NCBI RefSeq assembly: GCF_024345535.1
Contig: NZ_JAGQBH010000003.1
Coordinates: forward strand, 310,001-374,000
From: Cyanobium sp. N.Huapi 1H5
GTDB lineage: Bacteria; Cyanobacteriota; Cyanobacteriia; PCC-6307; Cyanobiaceae
Reading direction: 5' to 3'
Length of the DNA: 64,000 bases
Shown here: positions 17,743 to 26,561 of the stretch, one piece after another
Layout of the letters: every line of letters begins with the position of its first letter
Position numbering within the stretch: position 1 is the first letter of the stretch
The notes under the pieces: model-generated
Told to the model about the DNA's origin: nothing
Databases searched by the model: none
The model's input: only the letters and a program-made list of their open reading frames with translations
Translations under genes and position numbers: made by a program

Positions 17743-18360
17743 TCAGAACTCGCCGGCCACCCGGCCCAGGCGCGGCAGGCGCACCACCAGCCACTGGAGC
17801 AGGCCCACCACGTAGGCCACCAGGGCCGCGTAGCCCACGAAGGCCGCCACCCCGGTCGTCCACTCCCCGCCGAACACGAAGGCGAACACCCGGGCCACCA
17901 CGCCGTGGAGCCCCTCGGGGGCCTCCAGCCAGGCCCGGCAGAGGCGAAGACCGGCACCGGCGCCGCCCATGCAGGGCAGGGCGGTGATGGCCAGGCTCGC
18001 TCCGCCCAGCGACAGCAGGGTCAGGCTCCAGCGCCAGATGCGCAGGGTGAGCGGCAGGGCCCGCCAGGGGGGCATGTCGGCCAGCTCCTCATTGAGATCC
18101 ACCCAGAACCACAGGCTGGCCACCACCATCAGCGGCGCCACCACCAGCAGCAGGAAGCCGGTGGGGCGGTTGCCCGTGAGCAGCAGCAGGGCGATCAGCT
18201 GCAGGCTCGCCACCTTCCAGTAGAGGCCCATCAGCCGCACCAGGGCCTGCTCCCTGCGGAGCGCCGCCCAGACGAGCAGCACCAGCGGCAGCCCAACGGC
18301 GAACAGCATTCCCAGCCGCACGTCGAGCCAGACCAGGGAGCGATAGAGCTGTTCCGGCAC
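17743..18360 (-). CDS. DUF3177 family membrane protein
   Basis: About 205 residues with five or six membrane helices and the start LYRSLVWLDVRLGMLFAVGLPL typical of the cyanobacterial DUF3177 family. It has no known function. The start is taken as the GTG at 18360, because the longer open frame is antisense of the FIST gene. The divergent FIST gene begins 60 bases away, so the promoters of both lie in 18361-18420. Confidence 0.8.
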   Translation of the reverse strand: MPEQLYRSLVWLDVRLGMLFAVGLPLVLLVWAALRREQALVRLMGLYWKVASLQLIALLLLTGNRPTGFLLLVVAPLMVVASLWFWVDLNEELADMPPWRALPLTLRIWRWSLTLLSLGGASLAITALPCMGGAGAGLRLCRAWLEAPEGLHGVVARVFAFVFGGEWTTGVAAFVGYAALVAYVVGLLQWLVVRLPRLGRVAGEF

Positions 18361-18420
18361 GTCCGCTCGGTTCGGTAAGGCGCCATTATCCGTGTGCCCC
18401 CCAGGCGATAGGGTCCGTCC

Positions 18421-19749
18421 ATGGGTTCCCTCCCCTCCTTTCCCTGGCTGCAGCGTCGCCCCGGCGGCCCCTGGTGCCGCACTGCCCTCGGCCGGGATCC
18501 CTCGCTCCAGGAAGCCGTCAACCAGGTGTTTGAGCAGCTCCGGGGTGCCCCGGAGGCCGACCTGGCGCTCGTGTTCGCCTCCGCCAGCTACGCCAGCGAC
18601 CTGCCCCGCCTGCTGCCCCTGCTGCAGCAGAAGCTCAATGCCGCCCACTGGCTGGGCTGCGTCGGCGGCGGCGTGGTGGGCACCGATCCGGCGGGAGCCC
18701 CCCATGAGATCGAGCACCAGCCCGCCCTGGCCGTCACCCTGCTGCGGCTCCCCGGCGCCCGGCTGCGCCCCTTCGCCATCGACACCACCTCCCTGCCCGA
18801 CCTCGATGGTCCGGCCGAGCCCTGGCGCGAGCTGGTGGGGGCCGAGCTGGAGGAGGGCCAGTCGATGCTGCTGCTGCTCGACCCCACCGGCACCGCCATC
18901 AATGACCTGATCAGCGGCCTCGATTACGCCTATCCCAACACCACCAAGGTGGGGGGCATCGCCGGCCCCCACAGCGCTGCCCACGGCTCCCTGCTCTTCG
19001 GCAGCGGTGGCGGCAGCGCCGCTGGCGACCGCGACCCCGCCGACACGGTCCGCAACGGGGCGGTGGGCTGTCTGATCGAGGGCGCCTGGCGGCTCGATCC
19101 GCTGGTGGCCCAGGGCTGCCGGCCCATCGGCCCGGTGCTGGAGGTGGAGCAGGCCCAGCGCAACGTGGTCATCGAGGTGAGCTGCGGCAGCACCCGCAAC
19201 AGCCCCGTGGCCGCCCTGCAGTCGATCCTCGTCGACCTCACCCCCGCCGAGCGGGAGCAGGTGAAGCATTCCCTGTTCCTCGGCGTCGGCCGCAGCGACT
19301 TCAGCCTCCCCAGCGCCGACCTCACCCCGGTGGCCGAGGTTCCCGGCTCCTTCCTGGTGCGCAACCTCATCGGCGTCGACCCCCGCAACGGGGCGGTGGC
19401 GGTGGGCGAACGGATGCGGGTGGGCCAGAAGGTGCAGTTCCAGCTGCGCGATGCCGATGCCTCCCGGGACGAATCCCGCCAGCTGCTGGCCGGCCAGGCC
19501 CGGCGCCGCAGCGAGCCCCTGGCCGCCTTCCTGTTCGCCTGCCTGGGCCGGGGCGAAGGCCTCTACGGCGAGGCCGACGGAGACGTGAGCCTCTGCCGCG
19601 AGGTGTTCGGCACCGTGCCGATCGCCGGCCTGTTCTGCAACGGCGAGATCGGGCCGGTGGGGGGCACCACCCACCTGCACGGTTACACCGCCAGCTGGGG
19701 GTTCCTGGTGCCCAACGAGCCGCCCGAGGGCACCGCCACACCGCTCTGA
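18421..19749 (+). CDS. FIST domain sensory protein
   Basis: A 442-residue soluble protein with FIST_N and FIST_C regions. Typical blocks are LVFASASYASDLPRLLPLL near residues 44-62, LGCVGGGVVGTD near 78, the KVGGIAGP strand, and the C-terminal LGRGEGLYGEADGD...FGTVPIAGLFCNGEIGPVGG with its conserved Cys-Asn-Gly. FIST domains are thought to bind small ligands such as amino acids and often feed signalling proteins, but no output domain is fused here. Its TGA overlaps the trmB ATG by one base, tying the two together translationally. Confidence 0.88.
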   Translation: MGSLPSFPWLQRRPGGPWCRTALGRDPSLQEAVNQVFEQLRGAPEADLALVFASASYASDLPRLLPLLQQKLNAAHWLGCVGGGVVGTDPAGAPHEIEHQPALAVTLLRLPGARLRPFAIDTTSLPDLDGPAEPWRELVGAELEEGQSMLLLLDPTGTAINDLISGLDYAYPNTTKVGGIAGPHSAAHGSLLFGSGGGSAAGDRDPADTVRNGAVGCLIEGAWRLDPLVAQGCRPIGPVLEVEQAQRNVVIEVSCGSTRNSPVAALQSILVDLTPAEREQVKHSLFLGVGRSDFSLPSADLTPVAEVPGSFLVRNLIGVDPRNGAVAVGERMRVGQKVQFQLRDADASRDESRQLLAGQARRRSEPLAAFLFACLGRGEGLYGEADGDVSLCREVFGTVPIAGLFCNGEIGPVGGTTHLHGYTASWGFLVPNEPPEGTATPL

Positions 19750-20465
19750 TGGTGCGCCAGCACGTCAACCCGCTCAGCCGGATCCACCAGCTGGCGCGGC
19801 CCCTGCCGCCGCTGATCGAGCTGTTCGCCGATCCCTCCCTGCCCCTCCACCTCGACATCGGTTCGGCCCGGGGCCGCTTCCTGCTGGCCATGGCGCCCCT
19901 GGCGCCGCAGCGCAACCACCTCGGCCTGGAGATCCGCCGGCCCCTAGTGGAGGCCGCCGAGGACGACCGCCGCCGGGACGGGCTCGCCAACCTGCGCTTT
20001 CTCTACGGCAACGCCAACGTCAACCTGCCGGAGTGGCTGCCGCTGCTGAGCGCCGGGCAGCTGGAGCTGGTCACCCTGCAGTTCCCCGACCCCTGGTTCA
20101 AACTGCGCCACCGCAAGCGCAGGGTGCTCCAGCCCGCCCTGCTGCTGGCGATCGCCGCGGCCCTCGCCCCCGGCCGGACCCTGTTCCTGCAGAGCGATGT
20201 GGAGGCGCTGATCGCCCCGATGCGCCAGCTGGTGGAGGCCAGCGGCGCCTTCGAGCTGGCCGGGCCGGAGGAATGCGGGCCCACGCTGAATCCCCTGCCG
20301 GTGGCCACCGAACGGGAAGGCCAGGTGCTGGCCGAGGGCAAGCCGGTCCACCGCAGCCTCTACCGCCGCAACAGCGCCCCCCTGCCGCCACTGGCCGATC
20401 TGGAAGCCCACCTGGAACCCACCACCCGTGGCGTCGATAATCGCCTCGACGCTGCAGCGGATTGA
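19749..20465 (+). CDS. trmB: tRNA (guanine-N7-)-methyltransferase
   Basis: A 238-residue SAM-dependent enzyme that methylates G46 in tRNA variable loops. The SAM-binding motif LDIGSARGRFLLAMA lies at residues 34-48, and the family signature TLQFPDPWFKLRHRKRR at about 113-129 holds the catalytic Asp and tRNA-contacting basic residues. The length is normal for bacterial TrmB, with a slightly extended C-terminus. It overlaps the FIST gene by TGATG and the ictB gene by TGATG, so the three are one operon. Confidence 0.93.
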   Translation: MVRQHVNPLSRIHQLARPLPPLIELFADPSLPLHLDIGSARGRFLLAMAPLAPQRNHLGLEIRRPLVEAAEDDRRRDGLANLRFLYGNANVNLPEWLPLLSAGQLELVTLQFPDPWFKLRHRKRRVLQPALLLAIAAALAPGRTLFLQSDVEALIAPMRQLVEASGAFELAGPEECGPTLNPLPVATEREGQVLAEGKPVHRSLYRRNSAPLPPLADLEAHLEPTTRGVDNRLDAAAD

Positions 20466-21802
20466 TGGTGCCAGCCCCAGCTCCCGTGCCCCTGCTGCTG
20501 CGCTGGCAGGGGCTGCTGGCCGGCCTGCCCGCAGGCCGGCTCGGCGCCCATCTGCCCCTGCTGGCGGGCTGGATCCTCTGCGCCCTGATGGCCGGCCTGC
20601 CCCTGGTGACCCGGGCGGGCCTGAGCCTGCTGATCGCCGCCTCCGCCCTGCTCTGGGTGGTCTGGGCCCTGCGCACCCCGCCGGGTCGCCTCGGCACCAT
20701 CAACACCTGGCTGCTGCTGGTGATCGCGGTGGCCGTGGTGGCCACAGGCTTCTCGCCCGTGCCCAAGGCCGCCCTGGTGGGCCTGTTCAAGCTGCTCAGC
20801 TACCTGAGCGTCTACGCCCTGATGCGCCAGCTGCTGGCCTCCGCCCCGGCCTGGTGGGACCGGCTCGTCGGCGCCCTGCTGGCCGGTGAGCTGGTCACCA
20901 GCGTGATCGGCATCCGCCAGCTCTACGAGGCCCCCGGGGCCCTGGCCCGCTGGTCGGACAACAACTCCGTGGCCGAAGGCACGGTGCGCATCTACAGCAC
21001 CCTGGAGAACCCCAACCTGCTGGGGGGTTACCTGCTGCCGATCCTGCCCCTGGCCGTGGTGGCCCTGCTGCGCTGGCGGGGACGGGGCCGGCGCCTGTTC
21101 GCCCTGGCCAGCCTGGTGCTGGGCCTGGTGGCCCTGGTGCTCACCTACAGCCGCGGCGCCTGGATGGGGATGGTGGCCTCCCTGGGCCTGCTGGGTCTGC
21201 TGCTGGTGCTGCGTCAGACCCGCGACTGGCCGCCCCTGTGGCGGCGCCTGTTCCCCCTGCTGCTGCTGGCCGGCGCCACCGTGGCGCTGGTGCTGCTGGT
21301 CACCCAGGTGGAGCCGCTGCGGGTGCGGGTGATGAGCCTGGTGGCGGGCCGGGAGGACAGCTCCAACAACTTCCGCATGAACGTCTGGACCTCGGCCCTG
21401 GCGATGATTCAGGACCGCCCCTGGATCGGCATCGGCCCCGGCAACAGCGCCTTCAACCTCATCTATCCGCTGTATCAGCAGCCCAAGTTCAACGCCCTCA
21501 GCGCCTATTCGATCCCCCTGGAGCTGCTGGTGGAAGCCGGCATCCCGGGGCTGCTGGCGGGGCTGGGCCTGCTGCTGAGCGCCGTCAAGGTGGGCCTGGG
21601 CCAGTGGCGCAGCAGCGCCCCCCTGGCCCTGCCGTGCCTGGCGGCGGTGGCCGTGTTCGCCGGGCTGGGGGTGCAGGGCCTCACCGACACGATCTTCTTC
21701 CGGCCGGAGGTGCAGCTGATCGCCCTGTTCAGCCTCGCCACCCTCGCCGCGGCGGCGGCGGCCCCGGTCTCCCCTGAGCCCGAACCCGTGCCATGCGACT
21801 GA
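20465..21802 (+). CDS. ictB: IctB-type O-antigen ligase family membrane protein
   Basis: A polytopic protein of 445 residues with about 10-12 membrane helices and a Wzy/O-antigen ligase C-terminal region. The cyanobacterial IctB signature YSTLENPNLLGGYLLP is present near residue 178, with the RPWIGIGPGNSAFN loop later. IctB was named for an effect on inorganic carbon accumulation, but the fold belongs to the O-antigen ligase superfamily and the true activity is debated. The ATG at 20465 overlaps the trmB stop by one base; it overlaps the downstream kinase gene by 10 bases. Confidence 0.88.
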   Translation: MVPAPAPVPLLLRWQGLLAGLPAGRLGAHLPLLAGWILCALMAGLPLVTRAGLSLLIAASALLWVVWALRTPPGRLGTINTWLLLVIAVAVVATGFSPVPKAALVGLFKLLSYLSVYALMRQLLASAPAWWDRLVGALLAGELVTSVIGIRQLYEAPGALARWSDNNSVAEGTVRIYSTLENPNLLGGYLLPILPLAVVALLRWRGRGRRLFALASLVLGLVALVLTYSRGAWMGMVASLGLLGLLLVLRQTRDWPPLWRRLFPLLLLAGATVALVLLVTQVEPLRVRVMSLVAGREDSSNNFRMNVWTSALAMIQDRPWIGIGPGNSAFNLIYPLYQQPKFNALSAYSIPLELLVEAGIPGLLAGLGLLLSAVKVGLGQWRSSAPLALPCLAAVAVFAGLGVQGLTDTIFFRPEVQLIALFSLATLAAAAAAPVSPEPEPVPCD

Positions 21803-22767
21803 TCGCCGGCTTCGACGCCGGTCAGACCCACACCACCTGCCGCCTGGCCCAGGTGAGGGATGGCATCGCGCCGGGGCTGGGCCCGGTGGTCGGGGAAGGG
21901 GACGGCCCCGGCGTCTGCCACCTGGCCGCCCCCGAGGGTCCCGAGCGCTTCGGGGCCGCCCTGCGCGAGAGCCTGCGCCAGGCCATGGCGCCCCTGGCCG
22001 CTGAAGGCGACGCCGTGCTGGTGGCGGCCGCCGTGGGGGCCAGCGGCATCGAGCAGGGCACGGCGGTGCAGGGGCAGGGACGGACCCTGGCGGCCGCCGC
22101 CCTGGGGCTGGCCCCGGAGCGGATGGCGGTCACCGGCGACGAGCGCACCGCCCTGCGCGGGGCGTTCGCAGAGGGCGCCGGCATCGTGGTGATCAGCGGC
22201 ACCGGCACCATCGCCGTGGGCCGCGACGGCACCGGCCGCGAGCACCGCTGCGCCGGCTGGGGCTGGCTGCTGGATGGGGCGGGCTCTGCCATGGACATCG
22301 GCCGGGACGGCCTGGCCCTGAGCCTGCAGATGGCCGATGGGCGGCTCCCCGAAACCCCCCTGCGGCGGGCCCTGTGGGAAGCCCTCGATCTGGACCCCGA
22401 CGACCCGGGATCACCCCAGCGGCTCAAGGCGCTGGTGGTGGCCGACTGTTTCGGCCCCGCCGGCTTTGCCCGGCTGGCGCCGGTGCTCGACCGGCTGGCC
22501 GCCGCCGGCGATCCCCGGGCCCTCGCCGTGATGGAGCACAACGCAGGGGCGCTGGCGGCGATGGCGGCAGGGGTGGCCCGGTGCCTGGATCTGGTGGCTC
22601 CGGCGGTGTGCCCGATGGGCGGGGCCCTCGGCCACCTCGAGCAGCTGCGGCTCCCCTTCGCTTCCCGGCTTGCGGTGGAGCTGCCCGGCAGCCGGTTGAC
22701 GGCGGCGGCCGGTGATGCCTGCCAGGGAGCCCTGGAGATGGCGGCGGATCTGACCGTTCAGCGCTGA
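21793..22767 (+). CDS. BadF/BadG/NagK-type sugar kinase family ATPase
   Basis: A 324-residue ASKHA-fold protein. The N-terminal phosphate-binding loop is GFDAGQTHTTCRL, and the adenosine/second phosphate motif VVISGTGTIAVG lies near 133-144, followed by GWGWLLDGAGSAMDIG. This pattern is shared by N-acetylglucosamine kinases and the BadF/BcrA ATPase family. The absence of an activatase Fe-S cysteine pair favours a sugar kinase (for example GlcNAc, muramic acid or glucosamine). It overlaps ictB by 10 bases and ends the FIST-trmB-ictB transcript. Confidence 0.8.
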   Translation: MRLIAGFDAGQTHTTCRLAQVRDGIAPGLGPVVGEGDGPGVCHLAAPEGPERFGAALRESLRQAMAPLAAEGDAVLVAAAVGASGIEQGTAVQGQGRTLAAAALGLAPERMAVTGDERTALRGAFAEGAGIVVISGTGTIAVGRDGTGREHRCAGWGWLLDGAGSAMDIGRDGLALSLQMADGRLPETPLRRALWEALDLDPDDPGSPQRLKALVVADCFGPAGFARLAPVLDRLAAAGDPRALAVMEHNAGALAAMAAGVARCLDLVAPAVCPMGGALGHLEQLRLPFASRLAVELPGSRLTAAAGDACQGALEMAADLTVQR

Positions 22768-22825
22768 AGCAGAAGCCCAGAACCTTCATGCAAAACTCGG
22801 GGCCCATGAAGACTCTTCAGGCGGA

Positions 22826-24841
22826 ATGGCAAGTGCCAGGACGATGTCCCTGACAGAAGGGAAAACCGCCAGCCGTTACCGACCGGACATCGATGGCCTG
22901 AGGGCCGTGGCGATCGTCGCCGTGATCATCAACCACTTCAACGAGCGATTACTGCCGAGCGGTTATCTGGGCGTCGATATCTTCTTCGTGATCTCAGGAT
23001 TTGTGATCACCTCCTCCCTGTCCACCCATGCCAAGGATTCCTTTGCCGACTTCATCCTGGGGTTCTATGCCAGGAGGGTGAAGAGGCTGCTGCCTGCACT
23101 GATCGTCTTCGTGCTCATCAGCGCCTTTCTGATCTGTCTTTTCGATCCGGATCCCGGCGTTTCTCTGCGGACCGGCACGGCATCACTGTTTGGCCTGTCC
23201 AACCTCTTTCTGCTGCAACAAGCCGTCGATTACTTCGCCGAATCCACCGAGCTCAACATCTTCACCCACACCTGGTCGCTTGGCGTGGAGGAGCAGTTCT
23301 ACCTGGTGTTTCCCTTCCTCATCTGGCTCAGCGGCTTCGGCAGGGCCCGGATCGGGGGCCAACGGAAGCTGTTCCTGCTCATCGCCCCGCTGGCCCTGAT
23401 CTCCTGGCTGGCGTTCCAGTGGCTGAACGGCCACGAACAGCCGGCCAGCGCCTTCTTCCTGATGCCCGCCCGCTTCTGGGAACTCGCCGCCGGCTGCCTG
23501 ATCGTTCTGCTGCTGCAGCGTGCTCGCCTGAAGGCCCTGCTCCAACGCCTCCCCCCCTTGCCCGTGCTGGGCCTCTTGGTGGCGACCCTGTTCAGCTCCC
23601 ACCTCCCCTACACCACCGTGCGGGTCACCACGCTGGTGGTGCTGCTGACCAGCCTGCTGATCGCCAGCCTGCGCGCCGGCACGGCCGGCCAGGCCCTGCT
23701 CTGCCGGCCGGCGATGGTGAGCCTGGGCTTGATCTCCTACTCGCTCTACCTCTGGCACTGGACGGTCCTCTGCCTGAGCCGATGGACCATCGGGATCCAC
23801 CTCTGGACGGCCCCCTTCCAGGTGGCCCTGATGCTGGCCCTGGCGATCGCCAGCCATCGTTGGCTGGAGGGGCCCCTGCGCCGTGCACGCTGGTCGAAGC
23901 TGGCCTGGAGGACCATCGCCTATGGCGGTGTTGCCCTGCTGGGGGCTACCGGGCTGATGGCTGGCATGGCCAAGGCGGCGGGATTCCTCTCTCTGGATCG
24001 CCGCTATTCGCCCGCGCTGTTCACCGACAACCGCGACACAGTCGACGCCCAACCGGGCCAGGACAGACAGTCCCTGTGCTCAGCCGGAAACCGGGTGACG
24101 CAGGACCTGTTCGATCGCTGCCTAGGGAGCGGAGCCGGCAGCAGCGTGAAGCCGAAGGTGATCATCCTGGGCGACTCCCATGCCGGGCACTACGTCAATG
24201 CGATCGTCAAGGCCCTTCCCGACATGGATGTCAGGAACTTCAATGTGGGCTGGGCCTGCGGCGTGATCGACAAGCGCGATATCGGCATTCATGAACTCTC
24301 TGGCCTTGTCAACTGCGCCGACTACATCGACCTGGTCGATGGGATGCTTGCCAAGGTTGTGCAGGCGGGTGATCTGTTGATCGTTGGCCATCGCTGGCAG
24401 GAGAAGCGACGTTTTCCCCATCAGGCCGAGGCGCTCGAACGCCTGGCCCTGAAGACGGCACAGCGGCAGGCCCATCTCATCCTTCTGGATGACGTCGGAG
24501 AACTCAAGACCACCAATCCCCTGTTCTGTGTCCGAAGCCCCTGGAGACCCTTCCCTCCCGCCTCCTGTGATCGAACTCTCGCCAGCATCCACAGGGAGCA
24601 GGCCGAACTGGACAGAATCTCCAGGAAAGCCGTTGGAATCAATCCCAACGGCTTCTATCTTTCACTGCGAACGTTGTACTGCGAAACAACAGCGTCGTGT
24701 GGTGCCTATCTCGGCAAACAACTTGTCTATGCGGATGGCAATCATCTGACGTATCAAGCCAGCCAGATCGGGGCCAGCGCCATCGCCGCCCGTGTCAGAG
24801 GCATGCTTGCCCATCCAAAGCCCTGGCCATCATCCCCATGA
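22826..24841 (+). CDS. Acyltransferase-3 / SGNH fusion protein (OafA-like)
   Basis: A 671-residue membrane enzyme that would O-acetylate a cell-surface polysaccharide. The N-terminal acyltransferase-3 region has 10-11 membrane helices, the start RPDIDGLRAVAI and the conserved THTWSLGVEEQFYLVFP. The last 240 residues form a periplasmic SGNH domain: block I GDSHAGH near 451 and the catalytic Asp/His in ADGNHLTY near the C-terminus. The SGNH half has lower GC than surrounding genes, hinting at transfer. The ATG at 22826 is used; an ATG at 22844 is possible. The acceptor glycan is unknown. Confidence 0.88.
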   Translation: MASARTMSLTEGKTASRYRPDIDGLRAVAIVAVIINHFNERLLPSGYLGVDIFFVISGFVITSSLSTHAKDSFADFILGFYARRVKRLLPALIVFVLISAFLICLFDPDPGVSLRTGTASLFGLSNLFLLQQAVDYFAESTELNIFTHTWSLGVEEQFYLVFPFLIWLSGFGRARIGGQRKLFLLIAPLALISWLAFQWLNGHEQPASAFFLMPARFWELAAGCLIVLLLQRARLKALLQRLPPLPVLGLLVATLFSSHLPYTTVRVTTLVVLLTSLLIASLRAGTAGQALLCRPAMVSLGLISYSLYLWHWTVLCLSRWTIGIHLWTAPFQVALMLALAIASHRWLEGPLRRARWSKLAWRTIAYGGVALLGATGLMAGMAKAAGFLSLDRRYSPALFTDNRDTVDAQPGQDRQSLCSAGNRVTQDLFDRCLGSGAGSSVKPKVIILGDSHAGHYVNAIVKALPDMDVRNFNVGWACGVIDKRDIGIHELSGLVNCADYIDLVDGMLAKVVQAGDLLIVGHRWQEKRRFPHQAEALERLALKTAQRQAHLILLDDVGELKTTNPLFCVRSPWRPFPPASCDRTLASIHREQAELDRISRKAVGINPNGFYLSLRTLYCETTASCGAYLGKQLVYADGNHLTYQASQIGASAIAARVRGMLAHPKPWPSSP

Positions 24842-24845
24842 GAAT

Positions 24846-24890
24846 GAATGGGCCCAGGTCAAGGAATGGGCCCAGGACAAATGAATGGGC
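24846..24890. repeat. Short direct repeats after the acyltransferase gene
   Basis: Two near-identical 17-18 bp copies carrying AATGGGCCCAGG-x-CAA, followed by a third partial ATGAATGGGC, lie between the acyltransferase stop (24841) and the HupE stop (24903). They are followed by GGGCGAAGCCC, a small stem that could end either convergent transcript. Confidence 0.5.
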
Positions 24891-24902
24891 GAAGCCCTTC
24901 CC

Positions 24903-25511
24903 TTAACGGGCCAGAACACCCATGGGCGCCAGGGCCAGGGCGCCGCCGAGCACGGCAAGCAGCAGGGCCAGGCGGGTGGTCCAGACCAGGGGAAGGCGAC
25001 GCATCAGCAGGAAGGAACCGCCGCTGACCAGCACCGAGGCCGCCAGGGCACCGGCCCACCAGCCGAAGGCCGAGGCATCGGCCGGGGCCTCACCGCCGTG
25101 CAGGGCGCCGTGCAGGGCCACCGCCGCGGCCACCAGGCCGCCACCGAAGGCCAGGCCGGGGCTGCGGCCGTCGCGGTGGGACTTCAGCGTCAGCAGCGCC
25201 ACCGCCGAGATCGCCAGGGCGGCGAGCACCTCGGCGAAGGGCATCGTGAAGCCCATGACCCCGGCCAGGCCCCCCAGCACCGCACCGGCCAGGCCCCAGA
25301 GCAGCAGCTGGGCCGACATATAGGAGGCGGCGGCGCCGACACCGATCAGCAGCAGCAGGTGGTCGACCCCGGTGATCGGGTGGAGGAAGCCGTAGCCGAG
25401 GCCGCCGTGGGCCAGGCCATGGGCCTGGGCCGGCTGGCCGACGAGCACGAAACCGAGGGCGGCGGCGCCCCCCAGCAGGGTCCAGGAGCGCAGACGGGAG
25501 AAGTGGGTCAT
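24903..25511 (-). CDS. HupE/UreJ family metal transporter, cobalamin-riboswitch controlled
   Basis: A 202-residue membrane protein with an N-terminal signal segment ending QPAQAHG and about six further helices. The family signature is present as GFLHPITGVDHLLLLIG (His-Pro-x2-Gly-x-Asp-His). HupE/UreJ proteins move nickel or cobalt; control by a B12 riboswitch favours cobalt. The ATG at 25511 is preceded by the riboswitch at 25546-25667 on the same strand. A related but different copy is divergently transcribed at 25934. Confidence 0.85.
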   Translation of the reverse strand: MTHFSRLRSWTLLGGAAALGFVLVGQPAQAHGLAHGGLGYGFLHPITGVDHLLLLIGVGAAASYMSAQLLLWGLAGAVLGGLAGVMGFTMPFAEVLAALAISAVALLTLKSHRDGRSPGLAFGGGLVAAAVALHGALHGGEAPADASAFGWWAGALAASVLVSGGSFLLMRRLPLVWTTRLALLLAVLGGALALAPMGVLAR

Positions 25512-25545
25512 CGAGGTTCCCGGTCCGCGCCGGGATGGAAGGAAC

Positions 25546-25667
25546 GGTTCACGGCGAGCGTTCTGGCTGAGGGTGACCCCATCACAGCTGCGGGACAGCG
25601 CCGGAATGATGGAAGGGAGAACCCTGCCGTGCACCGGACTTTCCTCGTTTCCTCCCGGAGGTGAACC
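25546..25667 (-). ncRNA. Cobalamin riboswitch (minus strand)
   Basis: On the minus strand the sequence runs from GGTTCAC (25667-25661) through GAGGAAAGTCCGGTGC, the core GGCGCTGTCCCGCAGCTGTGATGG and the B12 box CAGCCAGAACGCTCGCC, to GTGAACC (25552-25546). The two ends pair perfectly over seven bases to make P1. All conserved cobalamin elements are in order and at normal spacing. It ends about 35 bases before the HupE start, so B12 binding probably blocks translation or promotes early termination. Confidence 0.9.
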
Positions 25668-25740
25668 CCGGGAACCGTCCACCCATTGTGCCCGCAGCCC
25701 GTGACGTTGCCGCCCGATGACCGCAGCTTCTGACCGGTAA
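25668..25740. promoter_or_regulatory. Divergent promoter interval between two B12 riboswitches
   Basis: Only 73 bases lie between the 5' ends of the two oppositely oriented riboswitches, so both promoters must sit here or overlap the aptamers. I see no clear -35/-10 pair in it. Confidence 0.4.
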
Positions 25741-25896
25741 GGGGGGAGGATGGCCCGCAGGAGGTTCCTCCCCTTCACGGGGAGGACGCAAGGAGGAAAG
25801 GCGGTGCGGGGTGACCCAAGTCCGCCGCTGTCCCGCAGCTGTGATGGACACCGTGGCCCCCCGCCCCGGCGTCCTCAGTCAGAACGCTCACCCCCA
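25741..25896 (+). ncRNA. Cobalamin riboswitch (plus strand)
   Basis: The order of elements matches the cobalamin family: GGAGGAAAGGCGGTGC near 25793-25808, the core CCGCTGTCCCGCAGCTGTGATGG at about 25829-25851, and the B12 box CAGTCAGAACGCTCACC near 25876-25892. P1 is less certain than in the opposite copy; GGGGG at 25741 with CCCCC at 25891 is the best pairing I can find. A strong internal hairpin TCCTCCCC-TTCAC-GGGGAGGA precedes the core. It ends about 38 bases before the second HupE start. Confidence 0.87.
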
Positions 25897-25933
25897 CGAC
25901 AACTTTCCTGCCGGCGAGGACCGGAGATCATTC

Positions 25934-26557
25934 ATGAACCTGCCTTCCCTGGCCAAGCGGCGCGGCGTCCTGCCCATCGGCCTGATCGCTGTGTGCGCCC
26001 TGCCCCTGCTGCTGGCCGCCCCGGCCTCGGCGCACCACCTGATGGATCTCACCGGCATGAAGCCGGGCGTCCTCACCGGCCTGCTGAGCGGCCTGGCCCA
26101 CCCGATCCTGGGCCCCGACCACCTGCTGTTCCTGCTGGCCATCGGCCTGGTGGGCATCGTCCAGCCCTTCCGCTGGGTGCTGGCCCTGCTGGGCTGCGGA
26201 CTGGTGGGCAACGCCCTGGGGCTGGCCCTGCCGGGCTTCCCCTGGATCGAACCGCTGGTGGCCCTCTCGGTGGCCCTCACCGGCCTGGTGCTGGCCCGGC
26301 GCCTGCCCCCTGCCGTGCTGGTGCCCGCCTTCCTGCTGCACGGCTACGCCCTCAGCGGCGCCGTCCTCGGCTGGGAACCGACCCCGATCGGCTTCTACCT
26401 GGTGGGTCTGCTGGTGAGTCAGAGCCTGCTGCTGCTGGTGGCCCTCACGGCCGTCCGGCGCTGGCGCCGCACAGCCTCCAGCGGTGCGGTCAACATCACC
26501 GCCGGTCTGCTGATGGGCATCGGCCTGGCCTTCACCTGGTCGGCCCTGGTGGCCTGA
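25934..26557 (+). CDS. HupE/UreJ family metal transporter (second copy)
   Basis: A 207-residue membrane protein with a signal segment ending PASAHHL and about six helices. The signature HPILGPDHLLFLLAIG matches the HupE/UreJ family. It lies downstream of a B12 riboswitch, which points to cobalt uptake for (pseudo)cobalamin synthesis. It differs from the divergent copy in signature and loops (GPDHLLF versus GVDHLLL), so the two are old paralogs rather than a recent duplication. ATG 25934 follows a GGAG. The convergent Nit1C flavoprotein ends four bases after it. Confidence 0.86.
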   Translation: MNLPSLAKRRGVLPIGLIAVCALPLLLAAPASAHHLMDLTGMKPGVLTGLLSGLAHPILGPDHLLFLLAIGLVGIVQPFRWVLALLGCGLVGNALGLALPGFPWIEPLVALSVALTGLVLARRLPPAVLVPAFLLHGYALSGAVLGWEPTPIGFYLVGLLVSQSLLLLVALTAVRRWRRTASSGAVNITAGLLMGIGLAFTWSALVA

Positions 26558-26561
26558 GGCC

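Noticed and set aside
18361-19680. Minus-strand extension of the DUF3177 frame to 645 aa
   Set aside because: Antisense to the FIST gene; low-complexity Gly/Ala/His composition typical of shadow frames in very GC-rich DNA.
25621-25667. GAGGAAAGTCCGG, which resembles a conserved RNase P RNA segment
   Set aside because: It lies in the correct place within a complete cobalamin aptamer and no other RNase P elements (for example ACAGAAA or the 3' P4 half) are found.
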